A DNA stretch of 64,000 bases, from assembly GCF_002994745.2 (NCBI RefSeq), contig NC_037090.1, forward strand, positions 1,736,001 to 1,800,000, given 5' to 3'. A program made the position numbers and the translations under genes. Position 1 is the stretch's first letter, and each line of letters opens with the position of its first letter. This DNA is from Rosa chinensis. Its lineage: Eukaryota; Streptophyta; Magnoliopsida; Rosales; Rosaceae. Shown here one piece after another: positions 29,764 through 39,900 of this stretch. A model generated the notes under the pieces. That model was not told the DNA's origin and made no database searches. It was given only the letters and a program-made list of their open reading frames with translations.

Positions 29764-30756
29764 CGTTAAGAATCTTGGGTGCCCAATTTGATAGAGAAGT
29801 GAGAAAAGCAAGAATCTTTGGGTTAAGTTGATACGGAATTAGGGAACCCAGAAGTGTTAATGGCTCAATGAGAGCCAATCCAATTGGTCATTGATTCAAT
29901 CTGAAGACTGGTTATTTGTGACTGTTGCTATTGTGTTTCTTTTTCTGGGAATTTATATATGAAGCACCAAAACGACACCGTAGAGTAGCGCATGTACAGT
30001 TGTTCCTCTTTTAAATTTGAATAGTGAGAAAAGGGATTAGGAATCGAATTAGAAACTTAGAATCGAGGTTGTTGGTCGGACCAATCGAGTAGTCATGTAA
30101 ATAAATAACCGATTCCTAACATAGTTAAATGAGATGAAGAGTGAAGACCGATATATAGGAATGTTATATGTAATGGATACTTTTATAATGTTGAAAACTA
30201 ATATAAATGCATGAATATTTTTGCAACGGATACTTTCATAACGAAAGTATGAAACGTTACAAAAGTACTAAAATTTCAATAAGAAAATGCTGTTTTTATT
30301 GACCAAATAATGCATTTTTGGTAATTTCTCCGATTTAAAATTGACCATGTTGCTACATCCTTCTCCTCTCCAAAGATAGTTTAGCGGTAGTCATTTGACA
30401 TGAGGTGTTCAAATGAAACTTTTAACAAATGAAAGGACGCATAAGAACAACGGTGAATGTCTGTGTTCAAGAGAATATATAAGCTTTTTACTCCAAAGAA
30501 AAAGAAGACAGAATCAGCTTTAACATGGCATGTATCTATGCTAGTCAAAACAAAATCTCTATGTAGACTCATGTTTATACCAGCGCATAACATATCAGTC
30601 AGTTTGCAACAATTTGCAATAGTACTCACAATACTGCAGATCAAAATGCAGTAAAGTAGAACAGTCGAATATCTAAGAGCAGTTTCAGTTTTACGCGAAG
30701 TTCATCAGCATCCTCCATTCCACTGCAGTGTTTATGTTGCGATACCTTGTGCACTC
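29764..30756. other. Intergenic between PIG-K and the MS1/MMD1-like gene
   Basis: This is the PIG-K promoter and the 3' flank of the MS1/MMD1-like gene. I searched the minus strand here for the missing C-terminal PHD-finger exon (spaced Cys/His residues) and saw none. Confidence 0.5.
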
Positions 30757-33140
30757 CTAGATTCCTGATTCAGCAGGATTAGCACTATCAGTCATACTTG
30801 GCAGAGGAATGTCAAGGCACTGCTCTTGCTCATCCTTATCCCCGAATCGATATTCCTTTACAAAGTACTTGGTGTTCAACACCACTTGAGTAGCCAATTG
30901 TACCAACTTGGATTCTGGATATCCCAACAGTACATTCTTGTACAAGTAAAGAACATCACTGTAAACATCAGGAACTAGAGCTTGTGATGGAAGAAGTAAC
31001 TCTTTCTCAGGTTCCAAGGACTTGATTCCATCGAGAAGATCATGAACGGTATATTTCCTAATTCCAGTCTTAATTCCAGGCATCGCATGCAGCTTGCGGC
31101 AGACAATGTGATTCCCAATAATCACATTGTCCAGCTTGCTCAGTACATTATCCAACAAACCTATATCTCTGATAGGCAACCCTCTTCTTCTACTATGCAA
31201 CAGAGCTGCATCTCTTACATCTTGCCTGGCCATCTCACCATTCACAAAGCCTTTCTTTTCATTTTCTCTCAATACATGCACAATTGCATCTGCGGCCATC
31301 TTTTGTCTTCTTGCAGGATGTCTGCCGGGGTTGTGAGAAATAACATCAGCAAACAGATGGGACTTGATCCGGAGGGATGAAAGAGTAGTAGCAGTAGGCG
31401 GTTTCGGTTTTCTGACTTTTCTTTGCACAGGACAGCCAGCCTTGACAGTGAGCATAAATTTGAGAAGATCTTTGATTGTAACCAAGCTTGATTCGCTCCA
31501 ATGTTTGTAGCAATGAATTACTCTCTTCAGCTCTTCACACTCTTCCATGTCACTAAAATCTTGGATGATCTTTTCAAGCTCTATTGAGCTGAGAATATCA
31601 AGCGCTCTTTCATATGTTTCTTCTGCAACCCCAAAGCTTCCATGGCAAAACCTGTACCCCCATCTACCGAACCAAGGACGTCCATAAGCAATCCCATGAA
31701 GCAGTCGAAGTTCCATGGACCGCTTCTTTGAGAAATCTTCAACTGTGATTTTCCTGCAAAAGAGAAGAAAACATCAGAACTAGTACATTGTTTTTCAATT
31801 ATGTAATGTAGTCCCAAGAGAAAAAAAAAAGTGTTTCCATTACCTGGTTCTAAGATTTGTGCAAATCCGATCCCAAAGATCCATGATCTCTCTGCCACAA
31901 AGATGCTTAGAACCCCCTTTAAGTCCATTAATGCATAGCAAATGCCCAATCCCATCACAGTGAATCATACCATGTAACAGATGCGTTGCGCCTTCCAGGA
32001 CACTATCATCTAGAGGCTTAGTCCAACAATCATCCTTGGGAATTATCATGTGGTACTTTCTCTTCGACACAAAATGGTTACTCCAATCTAAACAACAATA
32101 ACAACATGTCATGCCGCATCCACAGAAAAAGCTAAGAAACAAAGCCAAAGATTGCAGAACATAAGCTTGAATGACAGTGGCATAGTACAAAGAATCAAAC
32201 AGCAAGTTGCTAGTATAGTCAGTATACTCAATTATAGTTATATTAGTTGTGAATAACTTGTGATTAGCCTCCGCAAGTTCAGTTGCTTTTCCTATATAAT
32301 AGACCAAGGTAAAGCTGTTTGATAACTATTTTAGAAAGACACTAAGAAGATTAGTGCTATCAAAACCTCAAATTTCCGGACTTAATTATTCGATATGAAT
32401 AATGTACTCCATAGTGGTCGTCTTTAGTTAAACATAAATGGAATGAAAAAATTAAAAATGTTCCTAACTCCTAAGGTTGTGGATTACAAACATTCCTTAA
32501 TTCCCAGACAGAAAAGTGCAAACTTCAGAACCAAAACTACTATGTCTAGCAAGCAACCTAGTATTCAAGTACCCCAATTCGAATACCTTAACTTCGATCC
32601 AAGCACAGTCCACAACAACAAGTAAGAAATAGACAAATTGCACACGCTAGAATATAGCAGAAACGATACAAATCAAAGGCACACAAACCCCAAATCCCCA
32701 ACCACTATCGAAATCCTCGAAACCCAAAACCAGAATCCACCAGAGTACAGAAACAGCGAAACAAAACTTTTCGGAACACAAATAAAGAGAAAAGGTTGGA
32801 GTGTCTAACCAGTTGACAAGCAGTGATCACAGAACTCGGTTTTAGAGGTGTTCACGTTCTCTTCAATAGTAAAAAGAGGAACCAAACACTCACGGCTGCG
32901 AAGAAGAGTGAACCAAACGTTCATGCCTTGAACTGTGAAGTCGGTGAGCTCCGCACATTGTTGAAGAAACACGGCAATGTTGTCTCGGAATGGGCCGGTT
33001 GGACTAATCGGGCGACCCGGTTCGCAAAACGTGGTGAGCTCATAGCTGTGGTTGCTGCAAGCTCGGAGCCTCTTCCTGGTGCTTCGTTTCTTGGTTGGGA
33101 TGGAATTGGGGTCCGGGGTTTGGTCCATTTGGGTCGACAT
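30757..33140 (-). CDS. MS1/MMD1-family protein lacking the PHD finger
   Basis: The family contains plant nuclear regulators of male meiosis and tapetum (MALE STERILITY1, MALE MEIOCYTE DEATH1 and relatives). Three exons, 33140-32810, 32087-31844 and 31753-30757, sum to 1572 bases, 523 aa. The family body is clear: CDHC near the end of exon 1, EGATHLLHGMIHCDGIGHLL and the DLWDRIC segment in exon 2, then SMELRLLHGIAYGRPWFGRWGY, VTIKDLLKFML and LLGYPESKLVQLATQVVLN in exon 3. Family members usually run on for 150-200 residues to a C-terminal Cys-rich PHD finger. Here the frame closes after SANPAESGI and no PHD exon was found downstream. The ATG at 33140 is the first in frame; another stands at 33128. 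It could be a true PHD-less paralogue or a 3'-truncated gene. Confidence 0.8.
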
Positions 33141-33644
33141 GGACACAGCTGGAGTTGGCTGCTGCTGCAAGAAAGTTCATACTGCGCGCTCGAAACTTTG
33201 GAAGAATGCTATTTTTTCCAAGCATACATAGCGGCGAGGTAAGCCTCACCGTCCCGGAGAACCCAACTCCACCTTCAAGCCCGGCGAAGAGCCCCGTCTT
33301 TGGGCCCGAAATCCCGGCCCAAAAAAGGACCGGGCCTGATGCGGTCCCTGGCCTAAGAAAATTTAGTACGGGCTGGGCCCGTGACCAACAGTAAAATAAA
33401 TTTTAACTCGTTTTTTCGGAATTTCGGAACTTACCCGGCCCAGTAAGTTTGTTATAACTAATTTCGGAACTCGTTTGTTATAACTAATTCTCCCGCCATT
33501 CTGCTCTTTCACGCTCTCTCTGCTCCCTCTCTTTCAATCTCTCTCTCTCTCTCTCTGCCAATCTCTCTCTCTGCGCTTTCTCACTTTCACTCTCTCACTC
33601 CCTCTCTCTAAAGACTGAGTCTTTCTGCAATTGAAGCTGCAAAC
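33141..33644. promoter_or_regulatory. Shared upstream region of two divergent genes
   Basis: The interval separates the minus-strand MS1/MMD1-like start from the plus-strand unknown gene. It changes from a GC-richer stretch (33240-33360) to pyrimidine-rich CT repeats at about 33530-33610, typical of plant 5' UTRs. Confidence 0.4.
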
Positions 33645-33817
33645 ATGGATTATCAGGTCGGTCTCTCTCTCTCTCCCTCCCCCCCCTTCTCTATAAAGAT
33701 TGAGTCTTTCTGAAATTGAAGCATGAATTACCAGGTTTCTCACTGAATTTGATTCTGTTGTATAATTTCATGGTTTCAATTTTGGTTTGAAATGTGGTGG
33801 CCTTGATCATTGAAATG

Positions 33818-33852
<35 letters not shown>

Positions 33853-33922
33853 TTCTCTGCTGTTCTTGATTAGTTGATTTTAGGAGTTTCATGATTTTTT
33901 TTATTTGGGGGGGGGGGGGGGG
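33538..33922. repeat. CT microsatellites and a G homopolymer
   Basis: CT runs occur at about 33538-33557, 33663-33677 and 33823-33850. A G-run occurs at about 33907-33922. All flank the unknown gene's first exon. Confidence 0.9.
33601..33740 (+). repeat. Tandem duplication of a 5' UTR and first coding exon
   Basis: Two adjacent similar blocks read AAGACTGAGTCTTTCTGCAA... ATGGATTATCAG|GT and AAGATTGAGTCTTTCTGAAA... ATGAATTACCAG|GT. Each has its own ATG and splice donor. Confidence 0.8.
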
Positions 33923-36900
33923 GTGGCATTTCTTGTGATTCTGTGTGATGGGTTTGGAGTTTGTTTGCTGGTTCGGATTATATGTTTGGGATGAAATGTG
34001 GTGGCCTTTTTCATTGAATTTCTTGTTAGAGACCAGTGAAAGTAGTGCTGCTTGGATATGCAACTTCTTTTGCCTAACCTATTGATCATTTATTTTAATT
34101 CTGGTTAATTTATCTCAAGACCTGCTGTTATATATGATACTAATTTGATTAGGAATTTTGTTCTATAATTCTAGGCCTTGAGAAAGCTTTTATTGTAATT
34201 TCTGATATGGGGTTTTAGATGTGCAAAGTAGAAACGACAATCTTGTTAGGGGATATGAATGCAAAGAAGATGTGATTCTTCAAATCGAAGTTCACAACTC
34301 CTACTTTCTTTTGGAGGCTAAATTCAAAGAATGATTTTTTTTTCCTTCCTCTTTCCCATTGATCTGCCCTCTTTGAAAGCATCTTTCCTTCCCTCTGATG
34401 AACACACGAAGTCGACTAACCAACTCTCCAGTCGATAGCCCACATTCTACAGTTTGTTAGAATAGGAGATCCTCTGTCTTGGGGGCATGGGTAATAGCAT
34501 GCGTCGGTCTTTGTCTCGTCCTGCTATGGTTGTACAAGGCGCATGGGAAGTCCCCAGTCCTGTCTCGGCAAGCATTGGTAGGAGGCGGGACTTGACCAAA
34601 TGGGGTTCCTGAGAAATCCATTTTATTGGATACCAGCGTTTCCTTTCATATTTACATATTTAGCTGGTACATGTTGGCCGATTCCCTCCTCATGCTATGA
34701 TAGATATAATCATGCTAGGCATTTAATTATGTTGGACATATGCTCATTATAGGTTGGACTTTAGATAAAAGAAAAAGAAGAAAGAGACATGTTGTCTGAG
34801 AGAAAGGAAAGAGAAAAGCAAGCATGTGGCAGAAAAGAACAAAAGAAAGCAAGTTTCATGGCAGAAAAGAAGGTGTGCTGCCGGCACCTTGTGATTCCTT
34901 TCACAATCCTTCATAAGGAGCTGGAGAAAGAGAAACAAAGGAGTTCCTATCATTCTCAAATTCGGCAGAATAGAGAGAGAGAAAAGATAGAGAGAGCTAG
35001 AGACAGAGAGTTGTAAAAGGAGAGAAAGAAATCCTGCTTTTACAATATCCTTGTGAGAGTGTATCCAAGAGTGTTTCTCTTGAGAGTTTTTCCTCTAGTG
35101 TTCTAGAGAGATTGGTGATTGTAATCCCATTTTCATAGTGGAAGTTTTTCGGAGTTTGTCCCGTGGTTTTTTCCCTTCACCTTGAAGGGTTTCCACGTTA
35201 AATTTGGTGTCTCTTTATTGCTCTTTATTTTCTATATTGCTGCGTACTCTGTTAACAATCCCAACAAAGTGGTATCAGAGCTGCTGGTTAGCATTATGGA
35301 TGTCAACACAAGCCGGATGGTCAGCTTAAATGGGAGAAATTACATGATCTGGAAATCGAAGATGGAGGACATACTCTACTGCAAAGATTTGTATTCTCCA
35401 ATTGAAGGTGAGAAGCCAGAGACAATGTCTGATGATGAATGGAAGAAGCTGAACAGAAAAGCTATTGGAGTTATTCGGCAATGGCTGGATGACAACGTCT
35501 TTCATCATGTTTCAAAGGAGACTACAGCACTTGCACTGTGGAGAAAGCTTGAAAGTCTATATGAAAGAAAGACGGCAGCAAACAAAGCTTTTTTGATTAG
35601 GAAGCTTGTCAACCTCAAATACAAGGAAGACATCTCAATCAACGAACATTTGAATGAGATGCAGAGTATTGTCAATCAGCTTTCCTCAATGAATATGGTT
35701 CTCGATGACGAATTGCAAGCCTTGCTCCTTCTTAGTTCACTCCCAGACAGTTGGGAAACATTGGTGGTTTCAGTTAGCAACTCTGCTCCTGAAGGTGTTG
35801 TGTCACTAAGTCAAGTGACTAGCAACTTGCTGAATGAAGAGGTGAGAAGAAAATCTTCAGACTCTTCGTATTCTGAAGCTGTGATTGTAGAAAGAAGGGG
35901 AAGAGCTAGAAGCCGGAAGCCATATCCTTATGCTCATGGTCATGGGAGATCAAGAAGCAAATCCAGATCAAGGAAGGATGTCACATGTTACCACTGCAAT
36001 GAAAAAGGTCATTATAGAAGAGAATGCAGGAAATTTAAGAGAGAAAAGAAGAAGGATGTGAAGGAAGATGAGACAGACACTGCTGCAATTTCTTCGGAAG
36101 GTGATATCATAGTATTGTCAGAGTTTCTAGAATGTGAAGAATTAATTTCTGAATGTGAAAAAGCATGTTTGAGCCTTTCGAAAGAAGAAACTACATGGGT
36201 TGTTGATAGTGGAGCTTCCTTCCATGCTAGTCCTCGAAAGGAACTTTTCTCAACATATAAAGGTGGTGATTTTGGTGCAGTGAGAATGGGAAATAAAGGC
36301 ATCTCGAAAATAACGGGAATTGGTGATGTGATCCTGCGAACAAATGTAGGCTGCAAACTTGTTCTCAAGGACGTAAGACATGTACCTGATCTCCGCTTGA
36401 ATTTAATTTCAGTAGGGAAGCTAGATGATGATGGCTACATGAGCTTACATGGCAATGGAAAATGGAAACTCACAAAAGGCTCCATGGTGATAGCACGAGG
36501 AAGCAAATGCTGCACACTTTACAAAATGCAAGCTCAGTTGTTCAAGGGGGAGCTAAATACCGCAGAGACTGAAAGTTCCGCAGAATTATGGCATAAACGA
36601 CTTGGCCATATGAGTGAGAAAGGGCTACAAATTCTCGCTAAAAAGGAGTTGCTTCCTGGAATTAAAGGTACACATTTAGACAAATGTACTCATTGTCTAG
36701 TTGGCAAGCAACATAGAGTTTCCTTTCATAGAAATCAGAATAGGAAACAAAATGTGTTGGACCTGGTTTATTCTGATGTCTGCGGTCCTATGAAAGTTAA
36801 AACATTGGGTGGTGCCTCGTATTTTGTTACTTTCATAGATGATTATTCAAGAAAAGTGTGGGCATATGCTTTAAAGACAAAAGATCAAGTGTTGTCTGTG

Positions 36901-39900
36901 TTTAAAGTCTTTCATACGATGGTAGAAAGGGAGACTGGCAGAAAATTAAAATGCATTCGCACAGATAATGGTGGTGAGTATATTGGATCTTTTGATGAAT
37001 ATTGTAAGAGCCATGGTATCAGACATGAGCAATCAGTTCCAAGAACTCCACAACATAATGGCGTTGCAGAGAGAATGAATCGCACCATTGTGGAAAGAAT
37101 TAGATGCATGTTGTCTCATTCCAAATTGTCAAGAAGGTTTTGGGGAGAAGCAATGAGAACAGCTTGTTATTTGATCAATTTGTCACCATCGGCTCCTTTA
37201 AATGGTGATGTTCCCGATCACGTGTGGTCCTCAAAAGATGTTTCTTATGGGCACTTGAAGACTTTTGGCTGTAGAGCTTTTGTGCATGTTCCAAAGGAAG
37301 AAAGATGGAAGCTTGAAGACAAAACCAAGCAGTGTGTATTCCTTGGGTATGCTGATGAAAAATTTGGCTACCGATTGTGGGATCCTCTTAACAAGAAGGT
37401 AGTTCGCAGCCGGGATGTAGTGTTCTTTGAAGATCAAACAATTAAAGACATTGAGAAGAGTGAACATGTGGAGGCAGCAGAAACATATGGCGATAATCTC
37501 ATTGATCTAGACCATATTATTCCTCCTACAGTTGAAGAAGTTGGTCATGAAGCTGAGCAAGACACCGAAGAAGTTCCTGATGGTGATCAAAGAGATGATG
37601 CTGAAAACAACCAAGAAGTTCCACAAGAAAACCAACATGAGCAGCCACCGGTTATTGAACAAGCTGCACAGTTGAGGAAAAGCACCAGAACACACAAGCC
37701 TTCCACAAAATATCCATCTAATGAGTATGTTCTTCTCTTAGATGAAGGTGAACCTGAATGCTTTCAAGATGTCCAAGATGATGCTGACAAAGACAAATGG
37801 CTGAAAGCTATGCAAGAGGAGATGGATTCTTTACACAAGAATCAAACATATGAATTGGTGGAAAGGCCAGAAGGAAGACGTGTGCTCAAGAATAAGTGGA
37901 TTTTCAAGCTTAAGACATCTGAAAATTCACAACCAAGATATAAAGCGAGGTTGGTTGTTAAAGGCTTTGCTCAAAAGAAAGGTATTGATTTTGATGAGAT
38001 ATTTTCTCCAGTGGTGAAGATGAATTCCATTCGTGTCGTGTTGGGATTGGCAGCAAGTATGAACCTGGAGATAGAGCAACTAGACGTCAAAACAGCCTTT
38101 CTTCATGGTGACTTAGAAGAAGACATTTTCATGGAACAACCAGAGGGATTTGAAGTTGAGGGCAAGGAGCATATGGTCTGTAAGTTGAAGAAGAGCCTCT
38201 ATGGACTCAAACAAGCTCCTCGCCAATGGTATAAGAAATTTGAGTCATTCATGATAGACAATGGATTCAAGAGGACAATCTCAGATCACTGTGTGTTCAT
38301 TCGAAGAGCATCTGAAGAATTTATCATGTTATTGTTGTATGTTGATGACATGTTGATTGTAGGTCCAAACTCAAGGAAAATTGAGGAGTTGAAGGAAAGG
38401 TTGAACGAATCCTTTGATATGAAGGATTTGGGGCCTGCAAAGAAACTTCTCGGCATGCAGATCACTCGTGATAGAAAGAAAGGTCAGTTGTGGCTATCAC
38501 AAGAAAGTTACATTGAAAAGGTGCTTGAGAGATTCAACATGGACAAAGCAAAATCGGTAAGTGTTCCTCTTGCTACTCATTTCAAATTGAGTAAGAAACA
38601 AAGTCCTTCAAATACAAAAGAGAAGGAAGAAATGGAGAAAGTTCCCTATGCTTCAGCAGTAGGATGTTTAATGCATGCTATGGTCTGTACTAGACCGGAT
38701 ATTGGTTATGCAGTAGGTGTTGTGAGCAGATTCCTTGCAAATCCAGGTAGAGAACACTGGACAGCAGTTAAATGGATTATGAGGTACCTTAGAGGTACAT
38801 CTAAATTGTGTTTATGTTTTGGCAATGAAAGGCCTATTCTTCAAGGCTTTACTGATGCAGATTTAGCTGGAGATGTAGACACAATGAGGTCCACATCTGG
38901 ATATTTATTCACTTTTGCAGGGGGAGCTGTTTCTTGGCAGTCAAAATTGCAAAAGTGTGTGGCTTTATCTACTACTGAATCAGAGTATATTGCCATTGTT
39001 GAATGCTGCAAGGAAATGCTATGGTTGAAGAGATATTTTCAAGAGCTTGGTCTACACCAAAGTGAATTTGTTATCTACTGTGATAATCAGAGTGCCATTC
39101 ATCTCAGCAAGAATCCTAGTTTTCATTCGAAGTCCAAGCATATAGATATGCGGTACCATTGGATTCGAGAGAAATTTGAAACAAAGCTGCTAATGATAGA
39201 AAAGGTCCATACCAATGAGAACAGAGCAGATATGTTAACAAAGTCTCTTCCAAAAGGCAAGCATGAGACCTGCACATTCTTAGCAGGTCTGCGATCTTAA
39301 GCATGAGTCAGGAAGGGGGAGATTGTTGGCCGATTCCCTCCTCATGCTATGATAGATATAATCATGCTAGGCATTTAATTATGTTGGACATATGCTCATT
39401 ATAGGTTGGACTTTAGATAAAAGAAAAAGAAGAAAGAGACATGTTGTCTGAGAGAAAGGAAAGAGAAAAGCAAGCATGTGGCAGAAAAGAACAAAAGAAA
39501 GCAAGTTTCATGGCAGAAAAGAAGGTGTGCTGCCGGCACCTTGTGATTCCTTTCACAATCCTTCATAAGGAGCTGGAGAAAGAGAAACAAAGGAGTTCCT
39601 ATCATTCTCAAATTCGGCAGAATAGAGAGAGAGAAAAGATAGAGAGAGCTAGAGACAGAGAGTTGTAAAAGGAGAGAAAGAAATCCTGCTTTTACAATAT
39701 CCTTGTGAGAGTGTATCCAAGAGTGTTTCTCTTGAGAGTTTTTCCTCTAGTGTTCTAGAGAGATTGGTGATTGTAATCCCATTTTCATAGTGGAAGTTTT
39801 TCGGAGTTTGTCCCGTGGTTTTTTCCCTTCACCTTGAAGGGTTTCCACGTTAAATTTGGTGTCTCTTTATTGCTCTTTATTTTCTATATTGCTGCGTACT

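Noticed and set aside
31840..32307. 155-aa minus frame containing the MS1/MMD1-like exon 2 with an N-terminal extension
   Set aside because: The part before DWSNHF is intron. It is hydrophobic and unlike the family, and an acceptor (GTTTAG) precedes the true exon at 32087.
34747..34959. Antisense 70-aa frame in the LTR, repeated at 39399-39611
   Set aside because: Both copies arise only because the LTRs are identical. The composition is a low-complexity mirror of GA-rich DNA.
35182..35295. N-terminal extension of the Copia polyprotein frame into the 5' LTR
   Set aside because: The frame is open but covers the LTR end and the primer-binding site, which are not translated in Copia elements. 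The ATG at 35296 is the natural start.
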